Below, piece by piece: positions 53,951-63,120 of a DNA stretch of 64,000 nt. How positions within the stretch are numbered: the stretch's first letter is position 1; every line of letters begins with the position of its first letter. The stretch is taken from contig NZ_CP066167.1 of the NCBI RefSeq assembly GCF_016132545.1, positions 1,205,001 through 1,269,000 on the forward strand. The letters are read 5' to 3'. A program made the translations under genes and the position numbers. The notes under the pieces are model-generated. The model was not told where the DNA came from and ran no database searches. It saw only the letters and a list, made by a program, of their open reading frames with translations. This DNA comes from Spongiibacter nanhainus. Lineage in GTDB: Bacteria; Pseudomonadota; Gammaproteobacteria; Pseudomonadales; Spongiibacteraceae.

Positions 53951-54040
53951 CCTAACTCGTGTATTACAGTCAATACAGATTTCCTTCAGGCGTTTTTCAG
54001 CGTCCAGCCGAGGGGCTATACTGTCGGGCTTTGAATAAAA

Positions 54041-54610
54041 ATGGATCGCGGGCAGATGCCGAATAAAACTGTAGAAGAGTGTATAAGAACCATCCTGGCC
54101 ACTGCCGATGACCCCCAGCGGGAGGGCTTGCTGGATACCCCCAAGCGGGCCGCCAAGGCTTTTGAGTTTTTAACCCAGGGTTACCGGCAAGACTTGGACG
54201 AGGTGGTGAACAACGCGATATTCAGCAGCGATAACAGCGAGATGATTATCGTGCAGGATATCGAGCTGTACTCCATGTGCGAACACCATATCCTGCCCTT
54301 CGTGGGTAAGTGCCATGTGGCCTATATCCCCAATGGCAAGGTGATTGGCTTATCCAAGGTGGCGCGGATTGTCGATGTGTTTGCCCGGCGTCTGCAGATT
54401 CAAGAAAACCTCACCACTCAGATAGCCAATGCAGTGATGGAGTTGACCGGCGCCGAAGGTGTCGGGGTCATTATCGAGGCCAAGCACTTCTGCATGATGA
54501 TGCGGGGCGTGGAAAAACAGAATTCCAAGATGAAGACCTCCACTATGCTGGGGGTCTTCCGGGACAACCCGGTCACCCGCCACGAGTTCCTGTCGCTGAT
54601 CAAAGAATAA
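54041..54610 (+). CDS. folE: GTP cyclohydrolase I
   Basis: A 189-residue enzyme that makes dihydroneopterin triphosphate for folate. Zinc ligand region [40 protein letters not shown] and the C-terminal [19 protein letters not shown] are all present. The ATG at 54041 or the one five codons later could be the start; neither has a strong ribosome site. Confidence 0.95.
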   Translation: MDRGQMPNKTVEECIRTILATADDPQREGLLDTPKRAAKAFEFLTQGYRQDLDEVVNNAIFSSDNSEMIIVQDIELYSMCEHHILPFVGKCHVAYIPNGKVIGLSKVARIVDVFARRLQIQENLTTQIANAVMELTGAEGVGVIIEAKHFCMMMRGVEKQNSKMKTSTMLGVFRDNPVTRHEFLSLIKE

Positions 54611-54656
54611 GCGCGATCAGCGATTTATCGCCGGCGAGGTAGGCGCTGGGACAAGG

Positions 54657-55463
54657 CTATGCGGCCGCCCGGCGTTTCATGTCGGCGGCAAGCTCAGCGC
54701 CCAGATATCCCTCGATCAACGCATGGGCGCCGTAGATGACTGGCGTGAGCACTAAGGCCATGGTGAATTTGTAGATGTAATTCACCACACCGATTGCCAG
54801 TACCAGCGACAGCCCCCAGTCTGCGCCCAAGTAAAAGGCGATAAACAGCACCACAAAACTGTCGATAAACTGGCTGACCAGGGTCGAGCCGGTGGCCCGC
54901 AACCAGATAAATCGCTCTCCTGTGGCCTGCTTTACCCGGTGAAATACCGCGACATCGATAAGTTGACCGATCAAAAACGCCACCAGCGATCCGATGATGA
55001 TCCACAGCCCCTGGCCGAAAACCAACTTGTATGCGTAATCGTAGTCGCTGACCTTATCGCGAATGGCCTGCTGGCTGGTTTCCGGCAGGCTCGGGTCGAT
55101 ATGGGACTGGGGCCAGAAGTCGGCGGGGGTAAGGTGGATGCCGACGTAGAACATCACAAAGGCATAAAGAATCAGCGCTACCGCCAGGTAGGACAGCAAG
55201 CGGACACCGCGCTGGCCATAATACTCGTTGATAATGTCGGTAAGCACAAACACCACTGGCCAAAGCAGTACGCCGGCCGTGAGATTGAAGGCCAGGTTGT
55301 CGACCCCCAGTAGATTGAGGGAGAGGGGCTCCATGCCCAAGCTGCGCTCCAGGGAAAAAATCTTAACGCCAATAAACTCGGCAATCAGCGCATTGGCGAC
55401 AAAAAAGCCGCCGAGAATAATGAAGAGCTTTATCGAGCGTTTATCGACGATATCGTCAATCAT
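54657..55463 (-). CDS. Queuosine precursor transporter (YhhQ/VUT family)
   Basis: A 268-residue membrane protein with six to seven helices. The motifs LLWPVVFVLTDIINEYYGQR near residue 65 and LVAFLIGQLIDVAVFHRVKQ near residue 165 fit the YhhQ (QPT) family that imports queuine precursors. It converges with folE; since GTP cyclohydrolase I also starts the queuosine pathway, the proximity may be meaningful or chance. Confidence 0.88.
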   Translation of the reverse strand: MIDDIVDKRSIKLFIILGGFFVANALIAEFIGVKIFSLERSLGMEPLSLNLLGVDNLAFNLTAGVLLWPVVFVLTDIINEYYGQRGVRLLSYLAVALILYAFVMFYVGIHLTPADFWPQSHIDPSLPETSQQAIRDKVSDYDYAYKLVFGQGLWIIIGSLVAFLIGQLIDVAVFHRVKQATGERFIWLRATGSTLVSQFIDSFVVLFIAFYLGADWGLSLVLAIGVVNYIYKFTMALVLTPVIYGAHALIEGYLGAELAADMKRRAAA

Positions 55464-55599
55464 AGTGCTTATCCGACCCGGCTAATTCCGAGACACACTT
55501 TTGACAGTATTTAACGGTCAGTGCAAGCTCGCTGTCGGCAAGACGCCAGTCCGGGCTGGTTCTTGCGCTTTGCCAATCAATTAATGGAGTCACACCACC

Positions 55600-56325
55600 A
55601 TGAGTCGCTTGCCCCATTCGCCCTTGGTCCTCATCACCGGTGCCTCTCAGGGCATCGGTGCCGAGATTGCCCGCCAGTTTGCCGCGCTGGAAACGCCGCT
55701 TCGATTGGCCTTGCTGGCCCGCAATGAAACTGGACTGGCCGAGGTCAAGGCGCAATGCGGTGGCGCTGAAGAGGTGGAGCTCTATCCCTGTGATGCCAGT
55801 GACGACACGGCGGTGGCTTCGGCGATGGCGGCGCTCGAAAAACGCCAGGGCCCGGTGTCGGTGCTGATCAATAACGCCGGGCAGTGGCACTGTGAGTCGG
55901 TGGCGGAGATGGCGCCCAGCACCTTTAGTCGTATCGTCGCCAGTAATCTTCACAGCACGTTTCTGCTTTGCCATCACGTGGTGCCGATGATGCAAGAGCT
56001 TGGGCAGGGAGATATTTTCAATATGGTGTCCACCGCCGGCTTTGAGGGCTACCCTGGCATCTCAGCATACTGCGCTGCCAAACACGGAGTGATGGGCTTT
56101 AGTCGGGCCTTGCGGGAAGAGCTGAGGGGCGAGGACATTCGAGTCTGCTGTGTGTCCCCCGGAGCAACGCGCTCACCGTCCTGGGATGGTGTGGAGAGTG
56201 TCGCCGACCAGCTTATGCCCACTGAAGATGTGGCGCGGGCCTTTGTGCAAATGTATCTGATGGACCGGCGGGTAGTGACTGAGGAAATTGTGCTGCGACC
56301 CATTGTTGGCCATGTCACCAGTTGA
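55600..56325 (+). CDS. SDR-family oxidoreductase
   Basis: A 241-residue short-chain dehydrogenase with LVLITGASQGIGAEIARQFA, LALLARNE (no Asp at the strand end, Arg follows, which favours NADP), VLINNAGQWH and catalytic YCAAKHGVMGFSRAL. It looks like a 3-oxoacyl reductase-type or general SDR. It is 100 bp before the sulfotransferase gene. A role in making 3-hydroxyacyl chains for the downstream glycolipid cluster is possible but unproven. Confidence 0.85.
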   Translation: MSRLPHSPLVLITGASQGIGAEIARQFAALETPLRLALLARNETGLAEVKAQCGGAEEVELYPCDASDDTAVASAMAALEKRQGPVSVLINNAGQWHCESVAEMAPSTFSRIVASNLHSTFLLCHHVVPMMQELGQGDIFNMVSTAGFEGYPGISAYCAAKHGVMGFSRALREELRGEDIRVCCVSPGATRSPSWDGVESVADQLMPTEDVARAFVQMYLMDRRVVTEEIVLRPIVGHVTS

Positions 56326-56425
56326 TTGGCAAAACGTGCGGCGCATCACATTGTGGTGAGCTGGGGTCGAAGCCGGAGGAAAAGTTGATATAAGCTCGTC
56401 GCCTAATTACCAAGGATAACGGCTT

Positions 56426-57415
56426 GTGCAACTGCCCATCGACCCCAAGTTCCCTGACAAGGATGAAGATGCAGCGTTGCTGCCGAGCCTCGCTGATCAG
56501 CCAGTCAGGCCGGTATTTATTATGGGCCTGCACCGCTCGGGTACGACCTTTTTGTACGACAGCCTATCCCGCTCTTTTCCCCTGGCGCATCTTACTCTCT
56601 ATCATCTGTTTTATTTCGACCGCTTGCTCGCCAATCACCAGCAGCACCTGGCGGATGTCGACCGCCAACGATTGGATGAGTGTTTGCGCGCGCTGGGGAT
56701 TGCGGATCGCCATATTGATCAAACTGCAGTCGGTGCAAACGAAGTGGAAGAATATGGTTTTCTGCTGCGATTGAAGTCCGGCTCATTTCACTTGTCGGAC
56801 AACAATCGACACATTTTTTCAATTTTGTGCCAAAAATTGTTAGCGGTGGAGCCAGGCTGCAGCGCCGTCCTGCTTAAAAACCCATGGGATATCGGCAACG
56901 GCAAATGGATGGCGGAGCACTTTCCGCAGGCGCGCTTTGTGTACATCAGTCGCGAGCCAATTGCAGTGTTAAATAGCGCGCTCAATGCTGTCATGGCTTA
57001 TCTGGACGGCCCGCAACCCTATCTGGAACTACTGCTGGGGCAGGGGCGCGGACGAAAAGGCTATCGGCTTGGCTACTGGGTCTGGAAGTTGGCACGAAGT
57101 CTGCGAAGGCTCATTGGACAACGGGCTATGTCATTGCTGTTGCGCCCCATTTTGGCCAGACAGGTTGCCAGGCAAATTGCAGCGTACCGCAATGAGGTGG
57201 CTGCAATGCCATCTGGTAAAGCAGTGGAGGTCGATTATCAAGCGCTGGTGAACGACCCCCGTGGCACGATACAAAGGCTGCAGCCACTATTGGATCTGCC
57301 TCTTCTCGAGGGCATTGACGAGCTGGAGCCTCGCCAGCGCCACAATGCCAATCCCGCCTTAAAGCATTATCAACAACAGCTTGAATCGCTGATCCGCAAA
57401 GCTGAGACAGCTTAA
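56426..57415 (+). CDS. PAPS-type sulfotransferase family protein
   Basis: A 329-residue protein. The 5'-phosphosulfate loop is FIMGLHRSGTTFLYDSLS and the 3'-phosphate motif is FVYISREPIAVLNSALNAV, both typical of sulfotransferases. The acceptor is unknown. It starts at GTG with no clear ribosome site. It precedes the NRPS operon by 300 bp that contain a separate promoter, so coexpression is uncertain. Confidence 0.8.
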   Translation: MQLPIDPKFPDKDEDAALLPSLADQPVRPVFIMGLHRSGTTFLYDSLSRSFPLAHLTLYHLFYFDRLLANHQQHLADVDRQRLDECLRALGIADRHIDQTAVGANEVEEYGFLLRLKSGSFHLSDNNRHIFSILCQKLLAVEPGCSAVLLKNPWDIGNGKWMAEHFPQARFVYISREPIAVLNSALNAVMAYLDGPQPYLELLLGQGRGRKGYRLGYWVWKLARSLRRLIGQRAMSLLLRPILARQVARQIAAYRNEVAAMPSGKAVEVDYQALVNDPRGTIQRLQPLLDLPLLEGIDELEPRQRHNANPALKHYQQQLESLIRKAETA

Positions 57416-57456
57416 TAATAAAAAACGAAAAATAAATAATTCGTGTTATTGATCGC

Positions 57457-57499
57457 TGTGACAATGTTCACACAACTTCAATTTGTGAATTAGTACCAT
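57457..57499 (+). promoter_or_regulatory. CRP/Vfr-like site and class II promoter for the NRPS operon
   Basis: TGTGACAATGTTCACA (57457-57472) is a perfect match to TGTGA-N6-TCACA. After 21 bases follows TACCAT (57494-57499), four of six for -10, which puts the site near -41.5. Transcription would begin near 57506, giving a leader of about 210 bases that includes the hairpin. Confidence 0.72.
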
Positions 57500-57634
57500 T
57501 GACGCAGGATCTATCTGTATCGCCGTAAATGAAGTGTTTGGCGGCTTGCATTGCAGTGTGCAGTTGCCGCTCCGATCGATAAGGGCGGTGACTGAAACTT
57601 GCGCAGGGAATGCGTCGGGGCGCTCGCGCCTTTA

Positions 57635-57683
57635 AGGACGCTCTGCGCAACCTGGTGATACCTCAGGTTGTGCAGAGCGTCCT
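57635..57683 (+). repeat. 20-bp-stem hairpin in the NRPS leader
   Basis: Arms AGGACGCTCTGCGCAACCTG (57635-57654) and CAGGTTGTGCAGAGCGTCCT (57664-57683) pair over 20 positions with one G-U, around a nine-base loop. It ends 32 bp before the NRPS start. No U-run follows at once. It may be an attenuator, an mRNA stabiliser or a palindromic repeat. Confidence 0.82.
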
Positions 57684-57715
57684 CAACCATCACGACTGAC
57701 AACAAGGCGCATTTT

Positions 57716-60700
57716 ATGGACTGCAGTGAGGCAGAAAGAACCCGTACCATCACCAAATCCTCTCGCCACAAAGAAATGTCGTTAGATTCCGCGTGCCCAA
57801 CTGGCGATGCTGGAGAAGGTGGCAATTATCTAGAGCGAGGCGAGAACGGCGACGCGTTTCATCACGCTGAGGTGACGTACTTACCTCTGGCTGCGGCCCA
57901 AAGGGGAATGTGGGTCGGGGAAAAAATAGGCCCCGCCGATGCGATATACAATCTGGCTGAGTATGCCGAAATCCGCGGCGATATAAACGAAGCGCTGTTT
58001 ATCTCAGCGTTGGGCCAGGTCGCGGCCGAAGCGGAGTCCACGCGGGTCCAAATCGTCGAGACCCAAGACGGACCTCGCCAGCAAATTTCTCCGTATTACC
58101 GCGGCGATTTTCCCCTGGTGGATTTTTCTGATGACCCGGAGCCACATGTATCGGCCCAGGTGTGGATGCATAAAGAGTTTAGCCGCCCCCTGGACCTCGC
58201 CGCCGACCTGTTGTGGCGCTGTGCTCTAATCAAATTGGGGCCACAACACTACTACTGGTATCACCGGGTTCATCACGTGGTACTCGACGGCTACGGTGGC
58301 GGCCTGTTGACCCGCCGCCTCGCCGATATCTACAACGCGCTGGTCGCGGGAGTACCGGTGCCGCCTCACTCATTTTTACCGCTGGCCAAACAGCTGGAGA
58401 TAGAACAGCGTTATCATGAGTCGTCTCGTTACCAGCGTGACCAGCAGTACTGGAAGCAGCATTTGCAAGGCATACCCGAGGCCAAATCACTGAGTCGCGG
58501 TGGTGAGCGATCCGGCGGCCTGCGGCGGAGTAGCGGGTATCTGGATGCCCAGCGAGTCTCGGTGCTTAAAGATCTGGGACAGCAGGCTGGTGGCAGCTTG
58601 CCTCAGGTTCTGATCGCCCTGCTGGCTAGTTATTACTATCGCATGTCTGGGGAAGACGACCTGGTGTTTGGTATGCCGGTATCGGCGCGGGTTTCTCGTG
58701 AGCAGCGCGCGATACCGGCGATGATGGCCAATGCGGTGAGTATACGCCTGGCGTTGAATGAGCAGACTACTTTTGTCGATTTGATCGGGCAGGTCGCCAG
58801 CACGGTACGCAGCTCGCTCCGCCACCAGCAGTATCGCTACGAAGAACTGCGCCGCGACCTCGGGCTTTTGGAAGGGGGGCGGCAAATCTCCTGGTTTGGC
58901 GTCAATATCGAGCCCTTTGATTACGACCTTCACTTTGGTGGCCACCGCTGTGAAATGCACAACCTGTCCAATGGCACCGTGGAAGATCTGACCATTTTTG
59001 TCTATGACCGGGGTAATGGTGAAAAGCTTCGCATTGATCTCGATGCCAACCCTGCACTTTACTCGCAAGCCGAACTCGATGGACACCGAGACCGTTTGTT
59101 GACCTTGATCGACAAGTTGATGGTGACGCCGGAAGCGAGCCTGGCCACTCTGGTGTGGCTTGGCGACGAAGAGCGGCGGCGGCAACTCCGGGACTGGAAC
59201 GATACCGATCAGGCCCTACCGGAGATTGACTTTATCCAGCTGTTTGAACGCCAGGCAATGCGCACACCCAATGCGCCGGCTATCAGCTGCGGCGAGCAAG
59301 GCCTGACCTACAGTCAGCTCAACACCCGCGCCAATGTAAAAGCCAGGCAGCTGCTGGCTCAAGGGATTGACTCGAGTTGCCGAGTCGCTGTGGCCATGGA
59401 CCGGACCTGCTCCCTGCTCGTGGTATTGCTGGCTATCCAGAAGACTGGCGCGGCCTATTTGCCCCTGGATCCCTCTGCACCAGCCGAGCGATTGGCGATG
59501 ATCCTCGAAGAGGGCCAAGTTGATTTACTGGTGAGTTCCGGGAGTTTGGCGCAAAGTTTACCCGGCGTGGCCTGCCCGGTAGTGACGGTGGAGGAACTGC
59601 TGGAATCCCAGGGCATGATCAGCGTTAGCAACCTGCGCGATGCAGAGCTGCCGTCACCGATAGGTCCTTCTTCTACTGCCTATATCATATATACCTCTGG
59701 ATCGACTGGGCGGCCCAAAGGCGTGATGATCAGCCGTCGCAATTTATTGAACTTCCTATCTGCGATGCGGGCAGAGTTAAACATTTCACCTTCAGACAAG
59801 GTGCTGGCGCTGACCACGGTCGCCTTTGATATCGCAGCCTTGGAGCTGTATTTACCTCTATTGGTTGGGGCCTCGATTGAACTGGTTGATCGTGATGTGG
59901 CCCGGGACCCCGCGGCACTGTCGGAGCGCATACTGCAACGAGGGGTTAGTGTAGTACAAGCGACCCCATCCCACTGGCAGGCATTGGTGGATGATTATCC
60001 CCAGTGTCTAAGCAATTTGCGGGCTTTGGTGGGGGGCGAGGCGTTGCCTGGACCGCTGGCTAAAAAAATGACCGAGCTGACGTCCACACCAGTGGTGAAC
60101 CTGTATGGCCCCACTGAAACTACCGTGTGGTCAAGCGTCATGACTCTGAGCGGCGCGGATCTCGATTCGCCGCCCATTGGTCGACCGCTGTGGAATACAC
60201 AGCTGCATGTTTTGGACGGCAACCGCCAGTTGCTGCCCGTTGGCGCAGTCGGGGAACTGTACATCGGTGGTGCCGGTGTGGCCCAAGGTTATTTTAATCG
60301 CCCGGAACTGACAGCGGAGCGCTTTGTTCCCAATCCCTTTGCTGGAGGGAAGCTTTACCGCACCGGTGACCTGGTGCGCTGGCGTGAGGATGGTGTGCTG
60401 GAATATCTGGGGCGCAATGATTTCCAGATTAAAGTTCGCGGCTTCAGGGTGGAAGCCGGAGAGATCGAAGCCGCTCTGCAGCGTTGTGAGGGCGTTCGGC
60501 AGGCGGCAGTAATGCTGAAGCAAGATCCCCGTGGCGACGGTCGGCTGGTGGCCTACCTGGTCGCGGATACTAATGCTGATGGAAAGCAACTGGAGTCAGG
60601 GACGTTGCGGGAAACGCTCCAGCAGCGATTGCCGGATTACATGGTGCCCGCCATGTATGTTGCGCTGGATGAGTTGCCGCTGAATGTTAACGGCAAGGTG

Positions 60701-61810
60701 GATCGCAAGGCGCTGCCCGATCCCCAGTGGCAGGCGCGTCAGCAGTACGTGGCGCCCCGCACTGAGTTGGAATCGACCCTGGCGGCGATGTGGGCAGAGA
60801 TCTTTGCACTGGACCGGGTTGGCATCCATGACAGTTTCTTCGATCTGGGCGGGGATTCCCTGGCGGCGGCAAAAATGGTGGCGCGCTTGCGGGAACAACT
60901 GGGGCGGCAAATTCCCCTGGCTGCAGTCTTTCAGGCCAGTACGATTGCCGAGTTAGCCCAGCAGGTAGAACAGCACCTGGAGGCCGATCCACTGGCTACG
61001 GTGCTGCCACTAAATAGTGGCGGTAGTGGTGCTCCGCTATTCTGCGTGCATCCCATCATCGGCCTGGCATGGGGCTTTGCCGGCATAGGTCCCTACCTAG
61101 ACGACGGCGTACCGCTCTACGGTTTACAGGCGATTGGTTTGCGGGGCGAGGAGACATTGCCGCAGAGTATGAGCGAGGTGGCGAGCTTGTACGTGGAGCA
61201 ACTGCGGCAAGTTCAAGCCGCCGGTCCCTACCGTTTATTGGGTTGGTCCATGGGCGGCATAATTGCCCATGAAATGGCTCGATGTCTCCGAGAGAAAGGT
61301 GAAGAGGTAGAGTTCCTGGCGATACTGGATGCCTATCCCTTTGCCGAGGGCAAGCCCATGGAGCGGCGCAGCGATTCCCAGCTGGCCATCAATACCCTGG
61401 AGTTCCTCGGTTTGGACAGCAGTAATCCGCCGGACTCAATGGTGAGTCTGACGGATAGATTATGCCGTGAATACGATATTCTCAATATGCCCATGGTGAG
61501 GGATATTCAGCAGGTTAACCCCGCGATACTGGAACATGTCGGTCGGGTGCTGAACAACAATGTAAAACTGCTGCGCAGCTACGAGCCCAAACACGCCGAT
61601 GTCGACATACTGTTTGTCGAGGCGACGGCAACCTCCAGAGCGGATTTATTGCAGCACAGCCCCGCCGTGTGGCAGCAGTTTGGGCGTTCCCTGGAAGTTC
61701 ACCAGATAGATTGCCATCACCAGGCGCTGCTCGATCCGTCCCAGTTGACCGAGCTGGGACCATTGGTAGCCACGTCCCTGGCTGCGGCGGAAGGCCGTCG
61801 ACAATCATGA
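57716..61810 (+). CDS. Single-module nonribosomal peptide synthetase (C-A-PCP-TE), predicted glycine-activating
   Basis: A 1364-residue NRPS. Condensation domain with HHVVLDG near residue 186. Adenylation domain with LTYSQLN, YIIYTSGSTGRPKG (near 656), NLYGPTETTVW (near 795), YRTGDLVRW and NGKVDRK (near 991). Carrier domain with FFDLGGDSLAAAK (near 1045), and thioesterase with GWSMGG (near 1177) and late His in CHHQALLD. By hand alignment to GrsA-PheA the pocket reads DILQVGLVWK, close to glycine codes. The ATG at 57716 follows AAGG; upstream TTG lies in the hairpin. The stop overlaps the glycosyltransferase start. The layout is like EntF, but the code and neighbours speak for an aminoacyl lipid. 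Confidence 0.92.
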   Translation: MDCSEAERTRTITKSSRHKEMSLDSACPTGDAGEGGNYLERGENGDAFHHAEVTYLPLAAAQRGMWVGEKIGPADAIYNLAEYAEIRGDINEALFISALGQVAAEAESTRVQIVETQDGPRQQISPYYRGDFPLVDFSDDPEPHVSAQVWMHKEFSRPLDLAADLLWRCALIKLGPQHYYWYHRVHHVVLDGYGGGLLTRRLADIYNALVAGVPVPPHSFLPLAKQLEIEQRYHESSRYQRDQQYWKQHLQGIPEAKSLSRGGERSGGLRRSSGYLDAQRVSVLKDLGQQAGGSLPQVLIALLASYYYRMSGEDDLVFGMPVSARVSREQRAIPAMMANAVSIRLALNEQTTFVDLIGQVASTVRSSLRHQQYRYEELRRDLGLLEGGRQISWFGVNIEPFDYDLHFGGHRCEMHNLSNGTVEDLTIFVYDRGNGEKLRIDLDANPALYSQAELDGHRDRLLTLIDKLMVTPEASLATLVWLGDEERRRQLRDWNDTDQALPEIDFIQLFERQAMRTPNAPAISCGEQGLTYSQLNTRANVKARQLLAQGIDSSCRVAVAMDRTCSLLVVLLAIQKTGAAYLPLDPSAPAERLAMILEEGQVDLLVSSGSLAQSLPGVACPVVTVEELLESQGMISVSNLRDAELPSPIGPSSTAYIIYTSGSTGRPKGVMISRRNLLNFLSAMRAELNISPSDKVLALTTVAFDIAALELYLPLLVGASIELVDRDVARDPAALSERILQRGVSVVQATPSHWQALVDDYPQCLSNLRALVGGEALPGPLAKKMTELTSTPVVNLYGPTETTVWSSVMTLSGADLDSPPIGRPLWNTQLHVLDGNRQLLPVGAVGELYIGGAGVAQGYFNRPELTAERFVPNPFAGGKLYRTGDLVRWREDGVLEYLGRNDFQIKVRGFRVEAGEIEAALQRCEGVRQAAVMLKQDPRGDGRLVAYLVADTNADGKQLESGTLRETLQQRLPDYMVPAMYVALDELPLNVNGKVDRKALPDPQWQARQQYVAPRTELESTLAAMWAEIFALDRVGIHDSFFDLGGDSLAAAKMVARLREQLGRQIPLAAVFQASTIAELAQQVEQHLEADPLATVLPLNSGGSGAPLFCVHPIIGLAWGFAGIGPYLDDGVPLYGLQAIGLRGEETLPQSMSEVASLYVEQLRQVQAAGPYRLLGWSMGGIIAHEMARCLREKGEEVEFLAILDAYPFAEGKPMERRSDSQLAINTLEFLGLDSSNPPDSMVSLTDRLCREYDILNMPMVRDIQQVNPAILEHVGRVLNNNVKLLRSYEPKHADVDILFVEATATSRADLLQHSPAVWQQFGRSLEVHQIDCHHQALLDPSQLTELGPLVATSLAAAEGRRQS

Positions 61811-63120
61811 AAATTGCGCTGTTTTCCATTGGCACCCAAGGCGACGTAAGACCCTTTGTGGCTTTGGGCTTGGGCTTACAGTCCGCCGGCCACGAGGTGT
61901 GTGTTGCCAGCGGCGAGACCTGTCGCGAGCTGGTGGAGCAGCACGGTTTGACGTTTGCACCACTGACGGCCGACTTTCTCGATATTATGGCTCGGGACCC
62001 CAAAGCGCTGCAGAAAGGGTTAAACCCGGTGAGCTTGTTGCGCACCGCACGCCGGGAGCTTACTGTGATGGCCAGCGATTGGGCTGAGCAGGGAATGGCG
62101 GCGGCCCGTGGCGCTCAATTGCTGATAGGCAACGGCATGGTGGCGTCGTTGGCGGCGGCGCTGGGAGAAGTGTTGTCGATCCCCACGGTAGAGAGCCACT
62201 TACAGCCTATTACTCCCTGCGGCGATATTCCGCCGATGATGCTGCCGCCGCCCAAGCGCCAAAGAATGCCGGCGATCAATCGTTTCCTCTATCACAGCTG
62301 TCGTCAATTGACCTGGCAAATGCTCGGCCCTGCCGTGGCTAAAGTTCGGCGTGATCTGGGGCTGGACCCGCTACCCTGGTACGGGCCTTTTTACCATCGG
62401 CGACCGGATCACCGGGTACTGTATGGCTTTAGTCCGATTCTGGTACCGCCGTCGCCCCAGTGGCCTGCCTCGGTCAAAGTGGCGGGAAATTGGTTTTTGG
62501 AGGAAGGGGCAGACTACCAGCCCAGCACAGAACTGGCGGATTTTTTAGCCGCGGGCCCAGCGCCGGTTTATGTGGGGTTTGGCAGCATGCTGGGGGAAGG
62601 CATTGCCGAATTTACCGGCCATGTTGTGTCGGCGCTCCGTCGGTCTGGCCAGCGCGGCATACTGGCAACAGGCTGGGGTGGGCTGGCGGCGGACATCGAT
62701 AGCGGCGACGACATATTGGTGATCCCCGGCGCCCCCCACGACTGGTTGTTTCCACGGGTGTCGATGGCTGTTCACCACGGCGGCGTGGGCACCACCGCCG
62801 CTGCCTTGCGGGCCGGCATTCCCTCGGTGGTGGTGCCTTTCTTTGGCGACCAACCGTTTTGGGGCTGGCGCTTAAATCAGCTGGGTGTGGCGCCTCCCAC
62901 GCTGGCCCGCAAAAAGCTCGATGCTCGGCAATTGGCTGAGGCCATGACCTGGTGCCAGCGTCCGGATGTGGTGGATCGTGCCACCTTGTTGGGGGCGGAA
63001 CTGCGCCGCGAAGATGGCATCGCCAAGGCCATCGCGACCCTGGAGCAGTGGGGGTTACTGAAGACCGAGAGCGCGCTGGTGGAAGAGGGCGAGCCAGAGA
63101 GGCAGCTCGAGGGTGCATAG
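61807..63120 (+). CDS. GT1-family glycosyltransferase
   Basis: A 437-residue UDP-sugar-type glycosyltransferase of the sterol/lipid glucosyltransferase and RhlB group. The N-terminus reads MKIALFSIGTQGDVRPFVAL; the C-terminal donor site includes VPFFGDQPFWGWRLNQLG and VHHGGVGTTAAALRAGIPSV. It should attach a hexose to a lipid hydroxyl. Its ATG overlaps the NRPS stop (ATGA), and its own stop overlaps the next gene, so the three are one translational unit. Confidence 0.9.
   Translation: MKIALFSIGTQGDVRPFVALGLGLQSAGHEVCVASGETCRELVEQHGLTFAPLTADFLDIMARDPKALQKGLNPVSLLRTARRELTVMASDWAEQGMAAARGAQLLIGNGMVASLAAALGEVLSIPTVESHLQPITPCGDIPPMMLPPPKRQRMPAINRFLYHSCRQLTWQMLGPAVAKVRRDLGLDPLPWYGPFYHRRPDHRVLYGFSPILVPPSPQWPASVKVAGNWFLEEGADYQPSTELADFLAAGPAPVYVGFGSMLGEGIAEFTGHVVSALRRSGQRGILATGWGGLAADIDSGDDILVIPGAPHDWLFPRVSMAVHHGGVGTTAAALRAGIPSVVVPFFGDQPFWGWRLNQLGVAPPTLARKKLDARQLAEAMTWCQRPDVVDRATLLGAELRREDGIAKAIATLEQWGLLKTESALVEEGEPERQLEGA

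Larger units (their letters stand above)
57416..57715. other. Regulatory gap before the NRPS operon
   Basis: A 300-bp gap. It starts with an AT-rich run (57416-57450), then a perfect CRP-type palindrome with a -10 in class II position, and ends with a 20-bp-stem hairpin. No gene is seen. Base composition is lower in GC than the neighbours at its left side. Confidence 0.75.
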
